This document shows, piece after piece, positions 20,541 through 28,378 of a stretch of 36,002 nt of DNA. Location of the stretch: positions 1-36,002 of the forward strand of contig CACJOA010000011.1 of assembly GCA_902594915.1 (NCBI GenBank). The letters run 5' to 3'. The notes beneath the pieces were generated by a model. It made no database searches. It worked only from the letters and a program-made list of their open reading frames with translations, and was not told the DNA's origin. The stretch comes from an uncultured Pelagibacteraceae bacterium. Lineage in GTDB: Bacteria > Pseudomonadota > Alphaproteobacteria > Pelagibacterales > Pelagibacteraceae. Position numbers and translations under genes: made by a program. How positions within the stretch are numbered: position 1 is the first letter of the stretch; each line of letters begins with the position of its first letter.

Positions 20541-22259
20541 TTATTCTAAACTTAACACTCTCTGATACTCACTAAAAGATAAATCACCAGAATGAATTAA
20601 TTCCCGTCCCATATCCTGCATAGTTCTAAAATTATCCTGTTTAGCCACCTGTTTTAGTTCAAGAGTGGTCGCTTTTCTCAATATTGCATCTTTAATATTT
20701 TTCGAAACTTTCAAAATTTCGTAAATTCCCATTCGGCCTTTATAACCATTTCCAACACCTGCCTCACCACTAGCACATGATTTACAACCTTTGCCATATA
20801 CTGGTCTTACTCTAGAAGCTTCTTCAGCAGTAAAGCCTATTGAAGTAAGAACTTTTGGGTTGACCCTTTCATCAGGTGCTCTGCATTCAAGACAGGTTTT
20901 TCTAGCTAATCTTTGAGCCATAACTAAAGTGCATGCTGCAGAGATCAAATAATCTGGAGTTCCCATGTTTTGAAGTCTAGTAATTGTACTTGGTGCATCA
21001 TTTGTATGAAGTGTGCTAAAAACTAAGTGACCGGTTAGTGCAGCTTTTAAAGCAATATCAACTGTTGCTTTATCTCTAATCTCACCAACTAATATCACCT
21101 CCGGGTCTTGTCTTAAAAATGATCTCAGAGCTGTTTCAAAAGTATAACCAATGTCATCTCTAACTTGCACTTGCCCAACTCCCTCTAATTCATATTCAAC
21201 AGGGTCTTCAGCAGTCAAAATATTCATAGAGGGTTTATTAATTGTCTTTAAAATACTATAAAGAGTTGTTGTTTTACCACTACCTGTAGGACCAGTAACT
21301 AACACCATTCCTTGAGGTGAGTGGATTGCTTCTTCTAAAACTTTAAGATCTTGGTCAGCAAAACCAAGTTTATCTAAAGACTTATCTCCTGCCTCTTTAT
21401 TTAGTAAACGCATAACAATTCTCTCGTTATTTTTCGTTGGCATTATTGATATACGAAGATCCATTTCCTTATCACCATACTTAAAAGTAGAGCCACCATC
21501 TTGAGGAATTCTTCTCTCAGCAATATCAAGTTTACTTAATATTTTTACTCTGGTTACTACAGAGTTATAATTTAATGGGTCTTTGTTTAAGAATTCAGTA
21601 AACTCTTCCATTACCCTTAGTACTCCATCAATTCTAAATCTAACATGGGCACTATCTTTAAAAGGTTCAATGTGAATATCACTTGTTTCTAATTTGATTG
21701 CTTTATTTAAAATTTTGTCAACAAAAGCGATAACATCTGACTCTACCTCTAAAGGTACGTTTACTTGCTTCTTTTTTACTTGTTCTATTTTTTGATTTTT
21801 AAGTTTTGAGGGAGCGCCATGCTCTAACCTTGCTATAAAATCAGAAATTTGCTGTATTGAAGCTGCATAAAGTTCGGGTTGAAGTTTAGTTAAACTCTCA
21901 ATATTTTTAATTAAGCTAAATTTTGAAGCATCAGCAATAGCAACTTTTATTGACTTTGTATCTATCTCAAAAGGAATTATGTAATTTTCTTTAAGAAATC
22001 TTATCTCCGTATATTTTTTTAATTCATCATTTATTTTAACCTCATCTAGTTTTATTAAAGGTATTGAAAAACTGTCTGATAAAAGTTGAGCAACTTTCGT
22101 TTCATTTGTTATATTTAGCTCAAATGCAGTTTCAATTTGAGATTTTCCAGACTCTTTACTTAAATTTTCGATTTGTTTTACTTGTTGTCCACTTAGAGCA
22201 TTATGTTCTTTAAGCATGTTGATGATGCTTTGCTCACTTGTATTATCTAATCTTATCAT
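20541..22259 (-). CDS. pilB: Type IV pilus extension ATPase PilB
   Basis: This is the cytoplasmic hexameric motor that drives pilin polymerisation. An N-terminal MshEN-type domain (about 1-150) is followed by the GspE ATPase core: Walker A GPTGSGKT at 323-330, Asp box LTAEDPVEYELEG, Walker B VILVGEIRD near 388-396, and His box LVFSTLHTNDAPST. A tetracysteine zinc site is present (Cys456/459 and Cys492/495), as in PilB/GspE but not PilT. The length of 572 residues is normal. It sits between pilQ and pilC with one-base gaps, so it is part of a single operon. Confidence 0.97.
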   Translation of the reverse strand: MIRLDNTSEQSIINMLKEHNALSGQQVKQIENLSKESGKSQIETAFELNITNETKVAQLLSDSFSIPLIKLDEVKINDELKKYTEIRFLKENYIIPFEIDTKSIKVAIADASKFSLIKNIESLTKLQPELYAASIQQISDFIARLEHGAPSKLKNQKIEQVKKKQVNVPLEVESDVIAFVDKILNKAIKLETSDIHIEPFKDSAHVRFRIDGVLRVMEEFTEFLNKDPLNYNSVVTRVKILSKLDIAERRIPQDGGSTFKYGDKEMDLRISIMPTKNNERIVMRLLNKEAGDKSLDKLGFADQDLKVLEEAIHSPQGMVLVTGPTGSGKTTTLYSILKTINKPSMNILTAEDPVEYELEGVGQVQVRDDIGYTFETALRSFLRQDPEVILVGEIRDKATVDIALKAALTGHLVFSTLHTNDAPSTITRLQNMGTPDYLISAACTLVMAQRLARKTCLECRAPDERVNPKVLTSIGFTAEEASRVRPVYGKGCKSCASGEAGVGNGYKGRMGIYEILKVSKNIKDAILRKATTLELKQVAKQDNFRTMQDMGRELIHSGDLSFSEYQRVLSLE

Positions 22260-22260
22260 A

Positions 22261-23814
22261 CTAACCTATAACTCTTGGTGCTAAAAAAATTAACATTTCT
22301 TCTAACTTATTTTGACTATTTTTTCCTTTAAATAAATTTCCAACAACCGGAACATTACCTAAGCCTGGAGTTTTTGTGTTTGAGCTAGTATCAGTATTTA
22401 TTTTGATCCCACCAATAACAACGATATCACCATCACTAACCAACAATTTGGTGTCTATTTCTCTTTTTGTAATACCTGGCTCATCAGAACCTGCTACTTC
22501 GACAGGAGTATCATTATTGACTAAAATATCTAATAAAACGTTTCCATCACCAATGATACTAGGAGTGGCTGTTAAAGATAATGCGGCATCTTTAAATTCT
22601 GTAGATGTTGTTCCATCAGCAGTGACCGTATAAGCGATTTGCGTTCCTTGAGTAATTTTGGCCTCCTGATTATTCAAAGTAAAAACACTTGGGCTAGAAA
22701 TAATTTTTGTTTTTCCAAGTGATTGTAAAGCCTCAATTTCAAGTTTGAGTGCAGCTGTGCCTAAAGTTTTAATTATTCCAATTCCACTTGTTGCTCCTGT
22801 GATAGAATTATTTGTTACTGTTCCAGCAGCTGCTCCTAGTGAAATTCCAGTTTGATCTGTTGCTACTCCTCCTATTGTACCAGTAATTATTTCTGACCCT
22901 TTTTCACCACTCACACCTTTTTTAGTCATAGCTCCAATTCTTGAGCCTAAAGCTTTTTGGAAATCCGAAGTTGCGGTAACAATAAATGCTTCGATTAAAA
23001 CTTGTTGTGTTTTTACATCAATTTCTTTTAATACTGCATCAATCACATCCAAATCAGGTTTTCGACCTCTTACAATAATGGATCTAGTCATACTTTCCTC
23101 TGTAATCTGGATGCTACTCAAAGTACTTGTTCCTTCGGGTCCTTGGGATTTGAATAAATTTTCTAGAGTAGTTTTAGCTTCCGCTGGACTTATATAATAC
23201 AGCCTAAAAATATCTGCTAAAATAGGTTCTACTGTATCTTCTAGTTGAATTTTCTTTTTTAGTACCTCTGCTCTTGCAGACTTTAAAGTTTCTTGTGCTG
23301 TTAATTTTTCTGGCGTATGAATTCGAATAATTCCTCTAGCTACATCGATATCTGCACCTAGTGTTTTCATATCAAGTAACGTTTGAAAAGCGACATCCCA
23401 ACCCACATTATCAAGTTTAGCAGTTACCGTCCCGCTAACTTCCTCGCCTACTATAATATTTATACCCCCAATTTGAGCAAGAGAGTCCATTGCATCTCTA
23501 AAATCAACACCAACTAAGTTTAAACTTACGTTTTGTTTTAAATTATCATACTCATTAGAAATACTTACGTAGTTTCTGACTTGCTCGGTTGTAATAGTTT
23601 TTCTTTTATTGGCAGTAGGATCGAATTCTGTTTCAAATGGTTTTGGGCCATATAAGACTTTTTTTTGCATTTCCTCTGTACCTTCAACTACAACTTTAGA
23701 TGGATCAATTAAAGGTTTGTCCCCATGAACAGATTTTTTTTGTGTAGATGCACAATTGGTAACTAATGTTGAAAAGAGTAAAAATAACACTAACTTAAAA
23801 AAACTAATTTTCAT
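22261..23814 (-). CDS. pilQ: Type IV pilus secretin PilQ
   Basis: This is the outer-membrane ring through which the pilus leaves the cell. The N-terminal signal ends at LVTNC with Cys21, a plausible though non-ideal lipoprotein site (Asn at -1). A secretin/TonB short N-terminal domain lies near 95-170 (NLVGVDFRDAMDSLAQIG), then an N1-type domain (DIFRLYYISPAEAKTTLENL). The secretin core carries KTQQVLIEAFIVTATSD and the C-terminal signature TKTPGLGNVPVVGNLF. At 517 residues it lacks the AMIN peptidoglycan-binding domains of larger PilQ proteins. The gene overlaps pilP by four bases (ATGA). Confidence 0.95.
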   Translation of the reverse strand: MKISFFKLVLFLLFSTLVTNCASTQKKSVHGDKPLIDPSKVVVEGTEEMQKKVLYGPKPFETEFDPTANKRKTITTEQVRNYVSISNEYDNLKQNVSLNLVGVDFRDAMDSLAQIGGINIIVGEEVSGTVTAKLDNVGWDVAFQTLLDMKTLGADIDVARGIIRIHTPEKLTAQETLKSARAEVLKKKIQLEDTVEPILADIFRLYYISPAEAKTTLENLFKSQGPEGTSTLSSIQITEESMTRSIIVRGRKPDLDVIDAVLKEIDVKTQQVLIEAFIVTATSDFQKALGSRIGAMTKKGVSGEKGSEIITGTIGGVATDQTGISLGAAAGTVTNNSITGATSGIGIIKTLGTAALKLEIEALQSLGKTKIISSPSVFTLNNQEAKITQGTQIAYTVTADGTTSTEFKDAALSLTATPSIIGDGNVLLDILVNNDTPVEVAGSDEPGITKREIDTKLLVSDGDIVVIGGIKINTDTSSNTKTPGLGNVPVVGNLFKGKNSQNKLEEMLIFLAPRVIG

Positions 23815-24236
23815 CCTTCAACCTTTACTAAATTATTATTTAAATCAAGAGAATATTCTATTTGATCCATCTTAAGATAAATATTTTCATTAAATATATC
23901 TAAAATCATTAGATCACTAGAAATAATTGTATCTTCTTTATATTTAACTGTTCTACCATCTGGCAAACTAAATATTGCGATTTTTTTGTTGGACCCTATG
24001 ACAATACCACTTAGTTTCAAATTTTTTAAAGAGACTGAATTATTAGATGAATTTACTCCAGTGGTGCTTAAACCGTCTCCTGATACACCACTTGTTCCTG
24101 TTCCTCCTAAAAATGGATTTACTGCCGGAAGTTCTTCTTCAATTAAATTCTCCTTATCATGATTCTCAGCCAAACTTGGACTGAACCAAAATAAAACTGA
24201 TAATAAAAGAATTAATAATTTTTTATTCATACTCAT
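23811..24236 (-). CDS. pilP: Type IV pilus assembly protein PilP-like
   Basis: A small periplasmic protein expected to link PilQ to PilN-PilO. Signal peptide MSMNKKLLILLLSVLFWFSPSLA is followed by a flexible Gly/Ser region with NPFLGGTG, then a compact beta domain (about 75-141: LKNLKLSGIVIGSNKKIAIFS, LPDGRTVKYKEDTI) like the homology-region fold of PilP/GspC. There is no lipobox cysteine, unlike classical PilP, which is a lipoprotein. The assignment rests on position between pilO and pilQ plus the domain pattern. A second ATG two codons downstream could be the real start. Confidence 0.8.
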   Translation of the reverse strand: MSMNKKLLILLLSVLFWFSPSLAENHDKENLIEEELPAVNPFLGGTGTSGVSGDGLSTTGVNSSNNSVSLKNLKLSGIVIGSNKKIAIFSLPDGRTVKYKEDTIISSDLMILDIFNENIYLKMDQIEYSLDLNNNLVKVEG

Positions 24237-24858
24237 CTGGTAACCCCACGATTGAAAGCGTTCCTACTGAATTTATCCCCCCGTTTTTTACAACTTTAAT
24301 TTCTTCTCTATCAAAATTTATAACTTTATTAGATTTAGCAAGTGCTCTTCTAAATTTTAAATAACCAAGATAATTTCCTGATATTTCATATGAAACTGGA
24401 ATTCTAAAATAATCTGGCTTTTTTTTATTTCCTTGAATTACAGGTAGAGGATTTTCTTTATTCAAATTTACAATATTTAAATTATTCACGGACGCAAAAT
24501 TGCTGATATTTTGATATAGACCTTCAACTTCTTTTTGACTATGAAATAATTTACTTTTTTTGTCATACTCTGGTTGAATCTTTTTTATTTTTGACTTTAA
24601 TAAAATAATTTCCTGCTTTAGGGTCTGAGTTTGTTGTTCCTTTTGCAACATTAATTCAATTCTTTTTTTTTGAGCTTCTACCTTAGGATTAATAAATACA
24701 TAATAAATGATTAGGAAAAGCATTATTGATCCAAAATAAATTCCAAATTTTGTAAGAAATTTTTTATCTTTAAATATTTCGTTTTTTTTAAGTTTTTCTA
24801 ATAAATCTTTAACGTCAATATTTTTAAGATCTAAATTTTTTAATTCATCTAACTTCAT
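24223..24858 (-). CDS. pilO: Type IV pilus assembly protein PilO-like
   Basis: Inner-membrane alignment protein that pairs with PilN. A short cytoplasmic N-terminus (DELKNLDLKNIDVKDLLEKL) leads to one membrane segment (about 37-60, IYFGSIMLFLIIYYVFI). A long periplasmic coiled coil follows (about 65-120), then a ferredoxin-like domain with the PilO pattern PVSYEISGNYLGYLKFRRALA. The length of 211 residues is normal. It overlaps pilP by 14 bases and the PilM-PilN gene by four (ATGA). Confidence 0.92.
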   Translation of the reverse strand: MKLDELKNLDLKNIDVKDLLEKLKKNEIFKDKKFLTKFGIYFGSIMLFLIIYYVFINPKVEAQKKRIELMLQKEQQTQTLKQEIILLKSKIKKIQPEYDKKSKLFHSQKEVEGLYQNISNFASVNNLNIVNLNKENPLPVIQGNKKKPDYFRIPVSYEISGNYLGYLKFRRALAKSNKVINFDREEIKVVKNGGINSVGTLSIVGLPDEYE

Positions 24859-26996
24859 ATTTTTAATTTACAAAGAATTGTAAAACCTTTTTTGTTATTT
24901 GCTGATTGTAAATCATTTTGTCCTTGTGGTACATTCATTGCTTTTAAAGACGCTTGATCGACTAGATCTTTTGAGTTTAAATTAGATATAAAGTTTATAA
25001 TATCTTGATCAGAAAAAGCTAAACCTGTAATCATTATTTCATTCGCTCCATTATAGTTTAAGTTAGTAAACTGAACTCTTTGTGGAACACTTCTGGTAAT
25101 CTGAGCAAGTGCTCGATAGGTGATTTTTTGATTTGAGTTAACCATTGCTCCAAGCTTTAGAGCCTTTTCCATATCCTTAACTAACTTAGTCATCTGCTGA
25201 TGTTCTTTATTAATAATATTAAATTCTTGTTGAATATTACTCTCATTAACTAACTTATTTTTATTTGCACCAATTTGGAAAAAAGAAAATCCAATTAAAA
25301 AAATGTATATAGCTGCGATTCCACCAACTAAACCTTTCATTGCAAAACCTGATAAAAACTTCATCTTTGTTTGTCTTTTTAATGCCTCTCTGTTTGGTAG
25401 AAGATTAATATTCTTAACGGCAGTAACGAATTTATAATAACCAAATACATCTAATTTCCTGTAAGCTAATCCTAGAACTGATGTATAAATGGATTTATTA
25501 ATTATATCGATTTTTTCTTTATTATATTCAGGTATTTGAATTTCATTTAAAGGATCAAAAACCTGAAGCCCAGTATTTAATAAGTTCTTCCTAAATAGAG
25601 GAATTAATTCTTCAATATTATTTAAGCTACTTACGATCTTAATGTTATTTATTTTTGACGAATATTTACTTTCATAATCATTCAGCGCTTGTTTCAATTG
25701 CATACAATATCTTCTTACTACACTATCAGTATCGTCGTTTTGCATGTTTCCTGAATGTTGAGACAAAATTTCTTTCTCATTTGGTCTTAAAAAAATATCT
25801 GTAATAATTGGAATATTTTCATGCACTACAATCAGATAATTGTCCTCAGATCCGATTTCTAACATGGCATTATTAGCCTTATTTTCAATTTTTAAAGCAT
25901 TATCAAAAGCATTCTTTAAGGTAAAACACTTAACATCCATTATAACAGGATTTAAACCTGCTTTTTTAACTATTGAGGAATATGAGTTTACATCACTAAG
26001 TTTTGAAGCAACAAAAAGTATTTCCATTGTATTCATTTTATTATTTCTACTTATTACCTGATGAAATATAGAATACTCATTCAAATCATCTGTTAATTGA
26101 ACCAAATTTTCCCAAAGCGAGTCTGTTTCTATGGCCTTTTGTAGTTCCTCATCTGTCATGAGAGGACTAGTTACAACTCTAATTATAGCGCTCGTTACTG
26201 GAATAGAAATTGCAACGTTAGTTGTTGCAATCTTTGAATTATCCATAGCGAGTTTAAGTTCATCTGACACATAATCTTTTGAATTGATTATTCCATCTGC
26301 AGTTTTATTTTTATCAAGTAGTCTTAATGAAATTTTTTCTAATATCCAGTTTGACTCAGTTTTGGTTAATTGAGCTATTTTGATAGAATCCTCACTAATA
26401 TCTATCCCAGCAATTTCTTCACCTGCAACATTTGCTTTACTTATTTTTTCTGAAAATATTTTTTTAAAATTCGAAAATCTCTTATTATTTTGTTTTTCAC
26501 TTTTATTAGTATTGGACTCCTTTTTCTTTAATAAAAACTTATCTTTTAAAGATGAAAAGTTTTTTAAAGATGAAAAATCTAGATTAAATATTTTTTTCTT
26601 TTTTTCATCTAATGCAGGCTTGTCAGAAGGTTTTTTGATTTTCTCTTTTTCTGGAGTTTGAACATCTATTCTATCGTTAACGACAGTTTGGTTATCATTT
26701 ATATCCTCTAAGCTCTTTTCAAAAGTTTCTGTCTCAACTTTAGTTTCTATTGTTTCATCATTTTTTTCATTATTAGTCGAATTTTCTTCAAGTTTTCCTG
26801 CAATTAAATCATCGTACCATTTTCCAAGTATTACTTTTGCTTCTTCAAGATCTGTTGTGCCCGAAGATATGACTTTTTGTTTGCCATTATGAAAGGTTCT
26901 ACCTACCCAATTCTCAGATTTCAACTTACCCTTGTATTTATCTTGTCTTACATAGATGTGTAGTCTTCCATCTTTAGTTGAAATAATATTTGTCAT
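24855..26996 (-). CDS. pilM: PilM-PilN fusion with an N-terminal integrase-like DNA-binding head
   Basis: A 713-residue protein that fuses two parts of the pilus alignment complex. Residues 195-520 are the actin-like ATPase PilM (IAGIDISEDSIKIAQL). Residues 525-713 are PilN, with the INLLP motif at 530-534, a membrane segment at about 551-575 and a periplasmic coiled coil and globular domain. Normally PilM and PilN are separate and PilM binds the INLLP motif, so a fusion is mechanistically sensible. The first 70 residues are foreign to both. They form a short beta-rich region (RLHIYVRQDKYKG, WVGRTFHNGKQKV) then SGTTDLEEAKVILGKWYDDL, which strongly resembles the N-terminal DNA-binding domain of tyrosine integrases. 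A charged, low-complexity linker (71-190) tethers it. The head would be cytoplasmic. The gene is first in its operon and faces the heptamer array. Confidence 0.88.
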   Translation of the reverse strand: MTNIISTKDGRLHIYVRQDKYKGKLKSENWVGRTFHNGKQKVISSGTTDLEEAKVILGKWYDDLIAGKLEENSTNNEKNDETIETKVETETFEKSLEDINDNQTVVNDRIDVQTPEKEKIKKPSDKPALDEKKKKIFNLDFSSLKNFSSLKDKFLLKKKESNTNKSEKQNNKRFSNFKKIFSEKISKANVAGEEIAGIDISEDSIKIAQLTKTESNWILEKISLRLLDKNKTADGIINSKDYVSDELKLAMDNSKIATTNVAISIPVTSAIIRVVTSPLMTDEELQKAIETDSLWENLVQLTDDLNEYSIFHQVISRNNKMNTMEILFVASKLSDVNSYSSIVKKAGLNPVIMDVKCFTLKNAFDNALKIENKANNAMLEIGSEDNYLIVVHENIPIITDIFLRPNEKEILSQHSGNMQNDDTDSVVRRYCMQLKQALNDYESKYSSKINNIKIVSSLNNIEELIPLFRKNLLNTGLQVFDPLNEIQIPEYNKEKIDIINKSIYTSVLGLAYRKLDVFGYYKFVTAVKNINLLPNREALKRQTKMKFLSGFAMKGLVGGIAAIYIFLIGFSFFQIGANKNKLVNESNIQQEFNIINKEHQQMTKLVKDMEKALKLGAMVNSNQKITYRALAQITRSVPQRVQFTNLNYNGANEIMITGLAFSDQDIINFISNLNSKDLVDQASLKAMNVPQGQNDLQSANNKKGFTILCKLKI

Positions 26997-27022
26997 AAAC
27001 GAATCATTAATTTTTTTGTGTT

Positions 27023-27051
27023 ACAATACAATTCTAACACAATTTTGTCAA
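27023..27051 (-). promoter_or_regulatory. Sigma70 promoter of the PilM-PilN operon with heptamer in the spacer
   Basis: On the - strand a perfect -35 TTGACA (27046-27051) is followed after exactly 17 bp by TATTGT (27023-27028; four of six match the -10). Transcription would start near 27016, about 20 bases before the ATG at 26996. One heptamer (27035-27041) lies in the spacer and another (27017-27023, opposite orientation) touches the -10 and covers the start site. A protein bound there would block RNA polymerase. No Shine-Dalgarno sequence is seen. Confidence 0.65.
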
Positions 27052-27226
27052 CATATTTTGTGTTATACAAAAAAAATGATAATTTTCGATCTATAATTGA
27101 CCTTTTTTTTGTGTTACAATCATTTAAAGATAAAAAATTTTTGTGTTAGACAATATTTTATTTGTGTTAGAGTAGAAATTATAGTGTTAGAATTTAAAAA
27201 TAATATTTTTTTTTTAATGCTAATTC

Positions 27227-27255
27227 AAAAAAACCAATAAAATCAAGGTTTTTTT
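27227..27255. repeat. A/T-rich inverted repeat between the two promoter zones
   Basis: AAAAAAACC and GGTTTTTTT form a perfect 9 bp stem around an 11-base loop. It lies between the phased heptamers and the pilT promoter. With only two G-C pairs it is a weak terminator at best, though the T run on the + strand is suggestive. It may act as a boundary or be chance. Confidence 0.35.
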
Positions 27256-27260
27256 AGATA

Positions 27261-27289
27261 TTGATTAAGATTTGTATTTATAGTATAAG
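27261..27289 (+). promoter_or_regulatory. Sigma70 promoter of the pilT arm
   Basis: TTGATT (27261-27266; four of six match the -35) is followed after 17 bp by TATAAG (27284-27289; five of six match the -10). Transcription would start near 27296, inside the heptamer at 27293-27299, leaving a leader of about 70 bases before the pilT ATG. Confidence 0.6.
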
Positions 27290-27291
27290 TT

Positions 27292-27329
27292 TTGTGTTAG
27301 AGTTTTTTAAAAAAACTACTCTAACACAA
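27292..27329 (+). repeat. Inverted repeat of two heptamers at the start of the pilT leader
   Basis: A 12-13 bp arm (TTTGTGTTAGAGT and its reverse complement ACTCTAACACAAA) flanks a short A/T-rich centre. Each arm contains one heptamer, so as DNA it is a two-site operator at the transcription start. As RNA it would be a hairpin at the 5' end of the pilT message. No T run follows, so it is not a typical terminator. Confidence 0.6.
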
Positions 27330-27352
27330 ATTTTAATTAAAAAGTTATATTT

Positions 27353-27359
27353 GAAGGGA
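27353..27359 (+). promoter_or_regulatory. Ribosome binding site of pilT
   Basis: GAAGGGA lies eight bases before the ATG at 27368. It is one of the few clear Shine-Dalgarno sequences in the window and fixes the pilT start. Confidence 0.65.
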
Positions 27360-27367
27360 AATTTTTA

Positions 27368-28378
27368 ATGATTGATAAGATTTTAAACATAATTAGTGAA
27401 AATCCGAAGGTGTCAGATTTTCATCTTAGAGCAAATTGCCCATTTTCTTATAGATTATTGGGGGAAATTAAGATTTTAGACGAGGAAGTCATAAAAAGTG
27501 AGGATATTGAAGCATTTTTAAGCAAATACTGCTCAAAATCAGATGTTGAGATATTTAACTCAAAAAATGAGCTTGATAGTGGATTTATGGTAGAAAACGT
27601 AAGATTTAGAGCAAATTTCTATAGAACCCTTAAAGGTCCTGCGGTTGTCCTCAGAAAAGTTGAAACCACGATCCTCAGCATGGAAACGCTTAATTTACCC
27701 CCCGTTTTGTACAGTATTGTTGATATGCATAAAGGGTTAGTGTTAGTAACAGGGCCAACTGGTTCAGGTAAATCTACTACATTAGCTTCAATAATTAACC
27801 AAATAAATGAGTCTAGGCATGCGAATATAATCACAATAGAAGATCCTGTTGAATTTATCCACAAAGATAAAAAAAGTATTATTTCTCATAGAGAAGTAGG
27901 AAAACAAACAGAAAGCTTTTCAACAGCGCTAAAAAGTGCATTACGAGAAGATCCTGATGTTATTTTAGTAGGGGAGCTTAGAGATATTGAAACTATTAGT
28001 ATGGCTTTAACAGCAGCTGAAACTGGTCACTTAGTTTTTGGAACATTGCATACCAGTGGAGCACCTAATACGATTAATAGAATAATTGATGTATTCCCAT
28101 CCGAACAACAAGCTCAAATTCAAGCGCAACTTGCTGATAGTTTGAAGATGGTTGTTACACAAAAATTATTTAAAACAACAGATGGTAAAGGGAGGGTTGG
28201 TGCTTTTGAAATAATGGTTTGTAACTCTCCTGTAAAGAATTTAATTCGTGAAAAGAAAATTCATCAAATTCCAAGTGTAATGCAAACCGGAACACGCGAT
28301 GGAATGATATCTATGGAAAAATCTATTGAAAATTTAGTACAATCTGGAAAAATAAGTAATATAGATGCAAAACAATAA
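27368..28378 (+). CDS. pilT: Type IV pilus retraction ATPase PilT
   Basis: This is the hexameric motor that depolymerises the pilus and powers twitching or uptake. After a PAS-like N-terminal domain (about 1-100) come Walker A GPTGSGKST at 129-137, Asp box ITIEDPVEF, Walker B VILVGELRD, and His box LVFGTLHTSGAPNTINR. The run from IDVFPSEQQAQIQAQLADSL onward is characteristic of PilT rather than PilB, and there is no tetracysteine site. The length of 336 residues is normal. It is the first gene of the + arm, divergent from the PilM-PilN operon, and its 3' end overlaps the next gene by 14 bases. Confidence 0.96.
   Translation: MIDKILNIISENPKVSDFHLRANCPFSYRLLGEIKILDEEVIKSEDIEAFLSKYCSKSDVEIFNSKNELDSGFMVENVRFRANFYRTLKGPAVVLRKVETTILSMETLNLPPVLYSIVDMHKGLVLVTGPTGSGKSTTLASIINQINESRHANIITIEDPVEFIHKDKKSIISHREVGKQTESFSTALKSALREDPDVILVGELRDIETISMALTAAETGHLVFGTLHTSGAPNTINRIIDVFPSEQQAQIQAQLADSLKMVVTQKLFKTTDGKGRVGAFEIMVCNSPVKNLIREKKIHQIPSVMQTGTRDGMISMEKSIENLVQSGKISNIDAKQ

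Larger units (their letters stand above)
26997..27367. promoter_or_regulatory. Bidirectional pilus control region with TGTGTTA heptamer array
   Basis: This is the only gap over 300 bp, lying between the divergent PilM-PilN and pilT genes. It holds TGTGTTA on the + strand at 27017, 27059, 27110, 27142, 27163 and 27293, one near copy AGTGTTA at 27183, and two copies on the - strand at 27035-27041 and 27322-27328. A longer consensus is TTTGTGTTAGA. The first six + strand sites (including the near copy) are 42, 51, 32, 21 and 20 bp apart, close to whole helical turns. No open reading frame of note is present. The copies look like binding sites of a cooperative regulator. Confidence 0.8.

Noticed and set aside
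20551-20557. TAACACT heptamer variant at the end of pilB and similar matches inside genes
   Set aside because: Single copies inside coding sequence are expected by chance in this composition.
26786-26996. A separate integrase gene or prophage remnant upstream of pilM
   Set aside because: The integrase-like segment is in frame with PilM, there is no catalytic integrase domain, and no attachment-site repeat or phage gene lies nearby.
26997-27330. CRISPR array
   Set aside because: Repeats are only 7-11 bp, unevenly spaced, found on both strands and without cas genes nearby.
27292-27340. Rho-independent terminator
   Set aside because: The stem is strong enough, but the sequence after it has no T run, and it lies downstream of a promoter rather than at a gene end.
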